The translations under genes were made by a program, and so were the position numbers. A DNA stretch of 64,000 nucleotides from Siphonodentalium dalli (taxonomy: Eukaryota > Mollusca > Scaphopoda > Gadilida > Siphonodentaliidae). The stretch lies in contig CP136062.1 of assembly GCA_032622095.1 (NCBI GenBank), positions 36,024,918 through 36,088,917 on the forward strand. The letters run 5' to 3'. Position 1 is the stretch's first letter. Every line of letters starts with the position of its first letter. Under the pieces are notes generated by a model. It searched no databases, was not told the origin of the DNA, and saw only the letters and a program-made list of their open reading frames with translations. Positions 44,340 through 54,985 of this stretch are shown here, in pieces.

Positions 44340-47300
44340 TTTCATAACGGGAGTTAGGCTGGTGCAGCATTAAGGACGCTGTTTGTATTAAACATTTATC
44401 ATGGTCAGTGTATGCATTTTAAAACACAGGACAAGTTAGATTACATCATTTAATTGATATTCTAGTTAAAATAGTCTGTGAAACTACTTTAAAACCACAT
44501 GTTATGCACCCTGTTTAGCCAACTAAACTATGAAATATAGATATGTTATTTGTTTTATTATCAGAGAAAAGCATTCTGCAAAGATATGGCCTTATACATG
44601 TTATAAACATGCAAATAGTGGCTTCATTTGGCCTTTCTTCCATCATTTAGAGAGTCAAATCTGAAGAAATTCCCTTAGTTTGATATTTATGATCCCATAA
44701 TCCCATGAAATGGTATTTAAAACCTCAAATGTCAGTATTTCCTATCAGATGGACATATCAACTAATAAATTAAACATTTCCCATGGTCAGTACATGCATT
44801 TTAATATACAAGGCAATGTAGAAAACATCATTTGATGGATATTTTACTTAAAATAATCAGTGGAAACTACATAAAAGCAATATTGTATGCATCCCTGTAT
44901 AGCCAAATCAAATTAAACTATGGATGTTGTATTGTTTATTTCACCTGAGACATGTATTCTGTTCAGATATAGCCTTATATATGTTATAAACATGCCAATA
45001 ATGGCATAATTTAGGCTTTTTTCCCATAATTTAGAGGGTCAAAGCTGAATAAATTCCCTTATTTCAAATTTGTAAGATGCCAAGCCAGCTGAAATGGTGT
45101 ATCAAACCTCAAATGGCAGTATTTCTTATCAGATGGACATCTCTACCAATAAATTAAACATTTTTCATGGTCATTGCATGCATTTTAATATACAGGACAA
45201 GGCCGAAAACATCATTTGATGGATATTTTACTTAAAATAGTCTGTGGAAACAACCTAAAAGCCATGTTGTATGCATCCCTGTATAGCCAAATCAAATTAA
45301 ACTATCGATGTTGTATTGTTTATTTCACCTGAGACATGTATTCTGTTCAGATATAGCCTTATATATGTTATAAACATGCCAATAATGGCATAATTTAGGC
45401 TTTTTTCCCATAATTTAGAGGGTCAAAGCTGAATAAATTCCCTTATTTCAAATTTGTAAGATGCCAAGCCAGCTGAAATGGTGTATCAAACCTCAAATGG
45501 CAGTATTTCTTATCAGATGGACATCTCTACCAATAAATTAAACATTTTTCATGGTCATTGCATGCATTTTAATATACAGGACAAGGCCGAAAACATCATT
45601 TGATGGATATTTTACTTAAAATAGTCTGTGGAAACAACCTAAAAGCCATGTTGTATGCATCCCTGTATAGCCAAATCAAATTAAACTATCGATGTTGTAT
45701 TGTTTATTTCACCTGAGACATGTATTCTGTTCAGATATAGCCTTATATATGTTATAAACATGCCAATAATGGCATAATTTAGGCTTTTTTCCCATAATTT
45801 AGAGGGTCAAAGCTGAATAAATTCCCTTATTTCAAATTTGTAAGATGCCAAGCCAGCTGAAATGGTGTATCAAACCTCAAATGGCAGTATTTCTTATCAG
45901 ATGGACATCTCTACCAATAAATTAAACATTTTTCATGGTCATTGCATGCATTTTAATATACAGGACAAGGCAGAAAACATCATTTGATGGATATTTTACT
46001 TAAAATAGTCTGTGGAAACAACCTAAAAGCCATGTTGTATGCATCCCTGTATAGCCAAAACAAATTAAACTATGGATATTTTATTGTTGATTTCATCAGA
46101 GACATATATTCTGTTCAGATATAGCCTTATATATGTTATAAACATGCCAATAATGGCATAATTTAGGATTTTTTCCCATAATTTAGAGGGTCAAAGCTGA
46201 ATAAATTTCCTTATTTCAAATTTGTAAGATGCCAAGCCAGCTGAAATGGTGTATCAAACCTCAAATGGCAGTATTTCTTATCAGATGGACATCTCTACCA
46301 ATAAATTAAACATTTCTCATGGTCACTGCGTGCATTATGCTATATAGGGCAAGGTAGAAAACATTATTTGATGGATATCTTACTTAAAATAGTCTGTGGA
46401 AACTACTTAAAAGCAATATTGTATGCATCCCTCTATAGCCAAATGCAATTAAACTATGGATATGTTATGGTGTATTTTATCAGCGACATGTATTCTGTTG
46501 AGATATAGCCTTATACATGTCATTAACATGCAAATAGTGGTTTCATTTGGGCTTTCTTCCATTATTTAGAGAGTCAAATCTGAAGAAATTCCCTTAGTTT
46601 GATATTTATGATCCCATAATCCCATGAAATAGTATTTTAAACCTCAATTGTCAGTATTTCTTATCAGATGGACATATCAACTAATGAATTAAACATTTCC
46701 CATGGTCATTACATGCATTTTAATATACAAGGCTATGTAGAAAACATCAATTGATGGATATTTTACTTAAAATAGTCTGTGGAAACTACATAAAACCAAT
46801 ATTGTATGCATCCCTCTATAGCCAAATGCAATTGAACTATTGATATTTTATTGTGCATTTTATCAGAGACATGTATTCTGTTGAGATATAGCCTTATACA
46901 TGTTACTAACATGCAAATAGTGGCTTCATTAGGGCTTTCTTCCATAATTTAGAGAGTCAAAGCTGAATAAATTCCCTTAGGTTTCAAATTTAAAAGATGC
47001 CAAGCCAGCTGAAATGGTGTATCAAACCTAAAATGTCAGTATTTCTTATCTGATTGACATCTCTACCAATAAATTAAGCATTTCTCATGGCCATTGCATG
47101 CATTTTAATATATAGGACAAGGCAGAATACATCACTTGATGGATATTTTACTTAAAATACTTTGTGGAAACTAAATAAAAGCCACATTGTATGCTTTCCT
47201 ATATAGCCAAATGAAATTCAACTATGGATAAATTGGATATTTTATTGTTTGTATCATCAGAGACATCCATTCTGCTAAGATATAGTCTTTTGTGTGTTAT

Positions 47301-47350
47301 AAACATACAATAGGTGCATGGCCTCATTGGGCTTGCTTTCATAATACAAG
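44340..47350. repeat. 384-bp satellite, about 8 monomers (intron 5)
   Basis: The word CATGGTC recurs at 44400, 44782, 45166, 45550, 45934, 46318 and 46701, then CATGGCC at 47086, i.e. every 382-385 bp. Two monomer classes exist: one with TAGTTTGATATTTATGATCC (near 44690 and 46600) and one with CAAATTTGTAAGATGCCAAG. Monomers starting 44782-45934 are the most alike; the edges are diverged. No open frame crosses the monomers. Confidence 0.95.
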
Positions 47351-48029
47351 AGAGTCAACTCTGAAGAAATACCATCGGTTTGAAATTGGTAGCATCTTCC
47401 ATCCTTATATAAGAGAGGTATATACCAGCTTGAAGTACCGGTTTAATTAATAGGTTCAATGCAAGGGGCCACCATAGAGGTTTGTCTACTTCGGGATGGT
47501 GTGGCAAACCACCAACTGGAGATTTCAAGGGAGGCCTCCTCAATGGCGACCCACTATATTGTGCAAACAAAATTTTATTAAAATTGTATAAAGGTCAGCA
47601 TGCCCTAAGCGCATTGAGAAATAGATAAAAACACTTACTGACAGATTGCCAATAACAAAATTACAGCTGTTGAAACTATTGTTATGTAAACAAAACTGTT
47701 ACAGTAATTTGTCAACAAATATATAATTCTAGCTGTATTATTAGTTCAAATATTTAACTATGAATAACATTTTCAGAATATTTAATCAACAGGTTGGACC
47801 TTTTCCAATGTTATGTAAACAAAACTGTTACAGTGAGTGACTTGTCAACAATTATATAATCCTATAGCTGTAGTATTACATGTAGTTCAAATATTTAAGT
47901 ATGAATATGAATTTCAGAATATTTAATCAACAGGTTGGACCTTTTTCAATGTTTACCATAAAATTTTGATCACAATTTTGCTATCGTTGGACTTTTACAG
48001 TTATTCTATTACAGCAGTAATTTGTACAT
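47351..48029. repeat. Spacer with a ~135-bp tandem duplication
   Basis: From about 47679, TGTTATGTAAACAAAACTGTTACAG through AATCAACAGGTTGGACCTTT occurs twice (second copy from about 47810). Nothing else recognised. Confidence 0.65.
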
Positions 48030-48345
48030 AACAATTAATTCTTGGTTTAGAAATATTTTCTTTAAGTATTTCTTAACTTAGAAAAAAAATCTTGAAACAA
48101 GAAATATATATTTAATTTTTGAAGCCATTTTCTTAGTAAGGAAATTTTTTCTTGTTTCAAGACTAAAATCTATCTTTTTTGAGAAAACTATCTTTTGTCT
48201 GGTGGGAGTTTCTTAAATTTTCTTGATGTAGCAGACTTTGGGGGTATATTTCTCAAAATAAGATTTATTTTCCTGTTTCAGGAAATAGTTTTTCTTGTTT
48301 CAAGATATTTTATCTTATTAAGAAATTATTTTTGGCAGTGTACAT
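48030..48345. mobile_element. AT-rich element ending GGCAGTGTA, copy 2
   Basis: Inverted relative of 34743-35340: ends ATTTTTGGCAGTGTACAT, interior rich in TCTTGTTTCAAGA and TTTCTTA words. The left edge is uncertain. Confidence 0.45.
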
Positions 48346-48484
48346 ATGTATTGTGTAATCACCGTCATGTTTTGTGAGCATGTTGCCGTCCATGTTCTGG
48401 CAACATAGGGTTTTATGTTGGAAGATGCCTACAATAAATGCCATGCAAACTGGCCAGTGCATGAACGTACCCAAACGGTGTTCC

Positions 48485-49405
48485 AATGTGCGGCCATCAC
48501 ATCGTCTGCTCTGATGTTATAGGACTGGGTGGAGCCTATCCTGGGTGGGGGCGTCACATAGTCTGTTCTGATGTTATAGGACTGGGTGGAGCCTATCCTG
48601 GGTTGGGGCGTCACATCGTCTGCTCCGATGTTATAGGACTGGGTGGAGCCTATCCTGGGTGGGGCCATCACATCGTCTGCTCTGATGTTATGGGACTGGG
48701 TGGAGCCTATCCTGGGTGGGGGCATCACATCGTCTGCTCTGATGTTATAGGACTGGGTGGAGCCTATCCTGGTGGGGCATCTCATCGTCTGCTCTGATGT
48801 TATAGGACTGGGTGGAGCCTATCATGGGTGGGGGCATCACATAGTCTGCTCTGATGGTATAGGACTGGGTGGAGCCTATCCTGGGTGGGGACATCACATC
48901 GTCTGCTCTGATGTTATAGGACTGGGTGGAGCATATCCTGGGTGGGGGCATCACATCGTCTGCTCTGATGTTATAGGACTGGGTGGAGCATATCCTGGGT
49001 GTGGACATCACATCGTCTGCTCCGATGTTATATGACTGAGGGGAGCCTATCCTGGTGGGGCCATCACGTCGTCTGCTCTGATGTTATAGGACTAGGTGGA
49101 GCCTATCCTGGGTGGGGGCATCACATCATCTGCTCTGGTGTTATAGGACAGGGTGGAGCCTATCCTGGGTGGGGCCATCACATCGTCTGTTCTGATGTTA
49201 TAGGACTAGGTGGAGCCTATCCTGGGTGGGGCCATCACATCGTTTGCTCTGATGTTATAGGAATGGGTGGAGCCTATCCTGGGTGGGGGCATCACATCGT
49301 CTGCTCTGGTGTTATAGAGGACGGTGTTGAGCCTATCCTGGGTGGGGCCATCACTTCGTCTGCTCTGGTGCTATATGTGTGGATGCAGCCTATCATAGGT
49401 GGGAC
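48485..49405. repeat. 57-bp minisatellite, about 16 copies (intron 5)
   Basis: The unit contains CATCACATCGTCTGCTCTGA, TGTTATAGGACTGGGTGGAG and CCTATCCTGGGTGGGGG. CTGATGTT recurs at 48511 and 48568. The length is a multiple of three, so both strands show long repetitive open frames; I treat these as artefacts of the unit length. Confidence 0.93.
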
Positions 49406-49895
49406 ACACAGATAATAGATATGGCGAAGATAACTGTTCTACTAATTTGATAAATTGAGTCAGTTTGCATTTCTTACGACGATTCTGAAGCATTTTCCAG
49501 CCGCCCCTCCCCAAATATGTTTTACTACAACTCCTAGTAACTAATGGCCCTATTCTAGCAGCCTCTTATTGCAAATCTTCGATTAAATCAATCAATCAAT
49601 CTTGTGCACAGTTATCCCAGACAGGAAACGCGTACTCGATTATAGGACATACGTCTATCAAATCAGTTTTCTCGAGCGTCTTCCTGTCTATATATAATTG
49701 TTTCGGAGAAGTGATTATCTTATAGAGGGCCGACTGATGATATCTGCAATGTGTTGTGACCACTTATCGTCTTCACTGAAAGTAATTGATAGTGTTGGTG
49801 ATTTTGGACCTCTAAAATTATGTCGTTAATTGAAGTATCTTTTCGTGAAATTAATAATTATTTGGTGTTCAACTCGTCGAACTGCACTAACCAAG
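49406..49895. other. Spacer between two arrays
   Basis: Contains GATTAAATCAATCAATCAATC near 49580-49600, which may be a short tandem tail of a LINE copy. No gene seen. Confidence 0.35.
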
Positions 49896-49897
49896 AA

Positions 49898-50590
49898 TTA
49901 GGCAATTTGCCTGTGTTGTCTATGTCGTTATTCATACTTAGACCATTTGACTGTGTTGTATATGTCGTTATTCATCAATTTGACCATTTGACTGTGTTGT
50001 CTATGTCGTTATTCATAAATTAGACCATTTGACTGTGTTGTATATGTCGTTATTCATCAATTTGACCATTTGACTGTGTTGTCTATGTCGTTATTCATAA
50101 ATTAGACCATTTGACTGTGTTGTCTATGTCGTTATTCCATCAATTTGACCACTTGACTGTGTTGTTCATGTCGTTATTCATCAATTAGACCCTTTGACTG
50201 TGTTGTCTATGTCGTTATTCATGAATTAGACCATTTGACTGTGTTGTATATGTCGTTATTCATCAATTTGACCATTTGACTGTGTTGTCTATGTCGTTAT
50301 TCATAAATTAGACCATTTGACTATGTTGTCTATGTCGTTATTCATCAATTTGACCATTTGACTGTGTTGTATATGTCGTTATTCATCAATTTGACCATTT
50401 GACTGTGTTGTCTATGTCGTTATTCATAAATTAGACCATTTGACTGTGTTGTCTATGTCGTTATTCATCAATTTGACCACTTGACTGTGTTGTTCGTGCC
50501 GCTATTCATCAATTTGACCACTTGACTGTGTTGCTATGTCGTTATTCACAAATTAGATCATTTTACTGTGTTGTTTGTGTCGTTATTCAC
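49898..50590. repeat. 41-bp minisatellite, about 17 copies (intron 5)
   Basis: The unit is GACCATTTGACTGTGTTGTC, TATGTCGTTATTCATCAATT; it alternates with ATAAATTA variants in a two-unit higher-order pattern. GACC starts at 49941, 49982 and 50023. Confidence 0.92.
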
Positions 50591-50594
50591 CAAT

Positions 50595-51180
50595 TCAGCA
50601 GCTAATATTGGGTTTTCGACGATCGCTAAATATAATGTCTGTATCGTCTGCGAAAAGTCTTATGTTACGCTCAGTATTTTCAACAATATCGTTTATATAG
50701 ATAAAAACATAAGAGGCCCTAATATTCACACTTGACTGGCCTTGAGGCACACCGGCTGAGATTATTTTCTGAATAGAGGTGGTATCTCCAACAATTACTC
50801 TTTGCTCTCCATATGAGGGGTAATTGTTCATAATTTTATGTAATTTTTCACAAATACCAAATGTTTATAATTTTTATAATAAACCGTCGTGCCAAATTTT
50901 ATCAAAAGCTTTACTTGTGTCACAAAACAGGTTTCGAACCTCCTTCTTGTCACCCAATGAAGAAATTATATGGCGATAACCTTGTTTAGATGCACGATTG
51001 AATCCTAGTGGTGGCACACTTTGCATGTACAGTCCTCTATAAGGGGACTTGGTTTCTTTATTTCGTGTATTATATCTTATGCCAGGGGGGGGGGGACATA
51101 TATGTTGCTTAAACCAAATGACAAAGAGATATGAAACGCGCCATATTATAGTCCGTATTATATGCGACGGCCACGTGTGC
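50595..51180 (-). pseudogene. LINE reverse transcriptase relic
   Basis: On the minus strand the 51182-50874 frame contains GFNRASKQGYRHIISSLGDK, then NLFCDTSKAFDKIWHDGLL (RT motif with the first catalytic Asp region). After a frame break the 50831-50595 frame continues FGICEKLHKIMNNYPSYGEQ, AGVPQGQ, FIYINDIVENTERNIRLFADDT; FADD is the RT active-site motif. This order is typical of non-LTR (jockey/CR1-like) retrotransposons. Frameshifts and a replaced segment after AGVPQG (normally S-x-LGPLLF) show that it is dead. Only the palm/finger region is preserved. Confidence 0.85.
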
Positions 51181-51274
51181 AAAACTCATGTTCGGGGTCT
51201 ATATAGATGTTTTTATTACATAGCATAGTTCAGCTACCATTCATCGATTTTCCGGCCAATTTTCCTGCCACGCA

Positions 51275-51660
51275 TCTAGAGTGTTATGGCTTGCTGGTCC
51301 ATAAAGTACGATGTTTGACGTAGTCTCATATCAGATCGGTCCTTTCTATTTCTCACCAAACTCATAAACAGTGAATGAAACGGTGTATGCTGTTCCTTAT
51401 GTTACGTCGTACAGTTAACGTCGTCTTCGTTTTTCTGTTGTTGTTCATAGTTACTGGATTTCATGGTGGGAGTGATACCGCCCGCTCGTTTAGAATGTTA
51501 TAGTATTGTTTGTTATATCTTGAAATGCGATGTTTTATATAGTCTTATCCCAATCCGCTCATTTTAGTTATCATTAAACTCATAAACCGTGAATGAAACA
51601 TTGTGTGCTACTCACAGGAACGGGGGGTAGAGGGTGTCAGCATGTGGGGTGTATACCTAG
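51275..51660 (+). pseudogene. Decayed tandem copies of sequence around the last lectin exon
   Basis: Two degraded units resemble the region at the last exon. One has GTTAACGTCGTCTTCG, a pyrimidine tract, CATAG then TTACTGGATTTCATGGTGGG and AGTGATACCGCCCGCTC, aligning with GTTAACGTCGCATTAT, TTGTAG, TACTGGATAGACGGGAGTGA and CGCCGTCCACG at exon 6. Its 3' flank (GAATGTTATAGTATTGTTTG, CTTGAAATGCGATGTTTTAT, AACTCATAAACCGTGAATGA) recurs around 51290-51390 and 52320-52430. They look like partial exon-intron duplications that lost coding sense. Confidence 0.5.
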
Positions 51661-51669
51661 AAATTTCCA

Positions 51670-51855
51670 ACTGCAATCCATTGTTGCCCCCTTGGATTGG
51701 AACCTCCAAATTTCCAACCTGACAATCCATGGTCACCCCTTGAACCATACCAATCCATTGTCACTCCCTTGAACCATACCAATCCATTGTCAACCCTTGA
51801 ACCATACCAATCCATTGTCACTCCCTTGAACCAGACCAATCCATTGTCACCCCCT
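51670..51855. repeat. ~29-bp minisatellite, about 6 copies
   Basis: The unit contains GAACCATACCAATCCATTGT followed by CACTCCCTT. Confidence 0.85.
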
Positions 51856-52249
51856 CCGATTAGAACTATTTAACTGGTACCTCCAGAATCCAACCTGACA
51901 CCCATGACACCTCTGACACACACTGATACCGCTGACACTCCCTGACGCCCCATGAGGTTGGGAAAATTTCCAACTGATAGCCATTTCAGATCAAACGTGT
52001 TACCAACAGTAGATAAATATGATTTTGTTGGTCTAAAAACAACAAAGTCCCCAATAATTACTCGTTTGAATATCAATAAAATCAGAACAAGTTAAACCTA
52101 TAAATATGTGGTGTAAAATGTCCAACTAACGTTGTTCCAAGCACAATATTTCCAACTGCTGAATATCTCGACCAAAGTTTGGGGGCGGGTAAGTCACTCC
52201 CAAACAAACATTGTCATCACGTCCCTGGCTGCTCCTGGTACAATATACG
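51856..52249. other. Intron 5, near its 3' end
   Basis: Includes several TTTCCAACTG-type words and a short CTGACAC repeat near 51895-51945. No gene. Confidence 0.4.
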
Positions 52250-52455
52250 TCGTTTTTTCTTCTTGTGTATAGTCCATATTTACTGACCGAGCAGATGAAA
52301 GTGATACCGCCCGCTCCTTTAGAATGTTATTGTTTGTTGAATCTTGAAATGCGAAGTTTGACGTAGTCTCATCCCAAACCGCCCAGTTATATTTTTCATT
52401 AATACATAAACCATGACTGAAACCTTGTGTGAGGCTGGGGATACGTCCTCATTTA
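52250..52455 (+). pseudogene. Second decayed copy of last-exon region
   Basis: TATACGTCGTTTTTTCTTCTTGTGTATAG is followed by a segment with AAAGTGATACCGCCCGCTCC, corresponding to the exon 6 stretch around AGTGACGCCGTCC, then the same 3' flank as in the 51.3-51.66 kb copies (TTAGAATGTTATTG, TTTGACGTAGTCTCATCCCA). Confidence 0.45.
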
Positions 52456-52485
52456 GTTAACGTCGCATTATATTCTCTATTGTAG

Positions 52486-52697
52486 GTCGCTGGTACTGGA
52501 TAGACGGGAGTGACGCCGTCCACGAGGGGAGCTGGGTTCACTCGGACGGGAGTCATATGTGGGTCAATTGGCACTCTGGGAAGCCGGCCGGCGGGACCGG
52601 ATCGAACTGTGTTGACATGTCTGGTACCGCGTACTACTTTGACGATGACCCCTGTACCAGTACATTAACATATATATGTGAAATAATTACCGGATAG
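52486..52697 (+). CDS. TSP1-lectin gene exon 6: C-terminal half of the lectin domain and stop
   Basis: The 212-nt last exon (residues 303-372 plus TAG at 52695-52697) continues exon 5 in phase: A|GT gives S, then RWYWIDGSDAVHEGSW... It shows the W-I-G-L-like strand (YWID), EGSWVHSDGS, WVNWHSGKPA, SNCVDM (core cysteine), DDDPC (core cysteine) and TYICE (last core cysteine). The two sugar/calcium motifs are atypical: the EPN/QPD position reads KPA, and the WND position reads FDD. Canonical calcium-dependent mannose- or galactose-type binding is therefore not predicted. Only seven residues follow the lectin fold, with no membrane segment or GPI signal, so the protein is probably secreted. Acceptor CTCTATTGTAG at 52475-52485. 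Confidence 0.87.
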
Positions 52698-52801
52698 CCA
52701 ACATATCCAGTATGGTCTCCAGATAATGTAATCTCTCCGTATTATCAACCTGTCCATATGTATTAGTTCAACTGAGGTGTGGGACGGCGTGGGACATTTG
52801 A

Positions 52802-52807
52802 AATAAA
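52802..52807 (+). terminator. Poly(A) signal AATAAA of the TSP1-lectin gene
   Basis: Perfect AATAAA 105 nt after the TAG stop, a usual distance for a 3' UTR signal; it fits the last exon being terminal. Confidence 0.6.
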
Positions 52808-52915
52808 TACGTGGCAGCGTCTTTCGACGAGCACTCGGTTACCGGAACCATCACATTGCTAAAACTCACAAAAACTAAATTCGGAGAGATTATACATCAT
52901 CTATTACAACTGTAT

Positions 52916-52971
52916 ATATATATATAGCTATATATAGCTATATATAGCTATATATATATATATATATGTAG

Positions 52972-53060
<89 letters not shown>
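52916..53060. repeat. (TA)n microsatellite
   Basis: About 145 bases of TA with a few TAGCTA interruptions at the left. Confidence 0.95.
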
Positions 53061-53061
<1 letters not shown>

Positions 53062-53479
53062 CTCATTGAGTATCGTAATATTCCGAGAGATTATATATCA
53101 TCTATTACAACTATATACATATATTTCTTATTGATTATCGTAACATTCGGATAGATTATACATGTACATGTAGTACAACTATCTATTTATCATTGATTAC
53201 CACAACAGTGGCGTGATTTATTTCGGATAGGGATGGTGCATCACAACATTGTTTTATAATATGTACGACGGACACAACCGCTGTGTTAAAGGCACTGAAT
53301 GCATTCGAAGTGGGTATATGCGAAAATATACGTTTACTGTGAACAGCACTATCTTTTTCAAATAAGATAATTAAAGCAAAAAAAATGCATATTAGAAAAG
53401 ATAGAACCATTAAACATTTGCAAAACACCTAAAACAGGTTTCAACATTAAAATATCCTTGTTGTGAAATTGTTAAACAG
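53061..53479. other. Downstream sequence without recognised features
   Basis: Two diverged copies of a TCGTAA(T/C)ATTC.GAGAGATTAT-like segment flank the microsatellite. No gene. Confidence 0.4.
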
Positions 53480-53948
53480 TTAAAGGTACTCACTCCGATT
53501 CGATGGGTCCACATATCATCAGATTACAACAACGACAATAACAACAACATTGTTTGAAATGCCGCTTCAAATATCGGAATCGATTAATTGCCCAAAAATA
53601 ATGCTAACTACAGTCAACTATAGTATAAAATTGCCCAAAACCTGTTATTTATCAACATTTTGTTCAACAAAATTTTGCCCCTTTGTCAAAAAAACCCACT
53701 TCATTTTAGAGTTATCCATCTTCATCCACAATTTGGTCCGAGACCGTCTTCTCGTCGACTTTTACTCGGCCACTAAAAATAATTGGTGGTGAAATATACA
53801 TGTAATAGATTTATAAAAATCGATATCTGATCATATTGGCTTCGATGGGTTGGTTCCTCGACTCGAATCAAATATTTTTCCCCTGAAGCCAATGCAATAG
53901 TAATTTGCGAGCGTTAATTCGGATTATGCATCTTTAATAATGAACATA
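53480..53948. mobile_element. TTAA MITE copy 2 (uninterrupted)
   Basis: Starts TTAAAGGTACTCACTCCGAT and ends ATTCGGATTATGCATCTTTAA; the ends are imperfect inverted repeats. Sister of 36897-37434. It preserves AATGCTAACTAC, the empty target of the nested MITE found in the other copy. Confidence 0.65.
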
Positions 53949-54340
53949 AAGACAAAGACTATATATTAGTTCGAATTGTTGGTACGGATGTTTATAGTAT
54001 ATTATATGAATTGTTCCCATGTACACACTGAGAAGATATTGAGTCCATTTCACTATATAATACCGTTTATGACCATTTCGGGCTAATACATATTACTAAG
54101 GGTACGTTTCCGCAGTATGTTTTTTCGGGAATTTCGTCGTAGAAAACGATATGGTGCCTATCAAAGAAAATATGCAGATAAAATAAATGAATATGTGCCA
54201 CAGCTAACTACGTGCGAAGTAAAATATGTGCAGTTACACCTGCAGCGATGAAATGTGTCTTTAAATAGTATGCTATTAATTGTCTCACAAGAATCAAGTA
54301 TACACGTATTTGAAAGCAAATGTCAGTAGCACCGTTAAAT
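53949..54340. repeat. Interspersed repeat related to 34.44-34.69 kb
   Basis: Shares TACTAAGGGTAC, CCACAGCTAACTACGTGCGA, GCAGTTACACC and CTCACAAGAATCAA with the intron 5 stretch. No coding content recognised. Confidence 0.55.
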
Positions 54341-54344
54341 GTGG

Positions 54345-54985
54345 AATGACAGAAAGTTTACATCTCACGTAGTTAACGGTGGTAGAGATGCATTGTATAT
54401 ACATGTTTCTGTTCATATTACATCTCACGTAGTTAACGTTGGTAGGGATGTATTGTATTATATACATGTTTACATCCGACGTAGTTAACGGTGGTATGAG
54501 TGCATTGTATATACATGTTTCCGTTCATATTACATCTCACGTAGTTAACGGTGGTAGAGATGCATTGTATATACATGGTTCTGTTCATATTACATCTCAC
54601 GTAGTTAACGGTGGTAGGGATGTACATGTATTGTATTATATACATGTTTCCGTTCATATTACATCTCACGTAGTTAACGGTGGTAGGGATGTGTTGTTTT
54701 ATATACATGTTTCTGTTCATATTACATCTCACGTAGTTAACGGTGGTAGAGATGCATTGTATATACATGGTTCTGTTCATATTACATCTCACGTAGTTAA
54801 CGGTGGTAGGGATGTGCATGTATTGTAGTATATACATGTTTCCGTTCATATTACATCCCACGTAGTTAACGGTGGTAGAGATGCATTGTATTATATACAT
54901 GTTTCCGATCATATTACATCCCACGTAGTTAACGGTGGTATAGGTGAATTGCACATGCATATTCATGTTTCCGTTCATATTCTGG
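54345..54985. repeat. ~57-63-bp minisatellite, about 10 copies
   Basis: The unit is GTTCATATTACATCTCACGT, AGTTAACGGTGGTAGAGATG, CATTGTATATACATGTTTCC with length variants. Both strands show repetitive open frames that I do not accept as genes. Confidence 0.92.

Noticed and set aside
48429-49415. Long open frames on both strands with repeated VCSDVIGLGGAYPGW-like peptides
   Set aside because: The 57-bp unit is a multiple of three without stops, so both strands stay open. No signal peptide, start context or non-repeat protein sequence.
54433-54978. 181-codon open frame on the minus strand (TTVNYVRCNM repeats)
   Set aside because: Explained by a ~57-bp minisatellite; the opposite strand is open as well.
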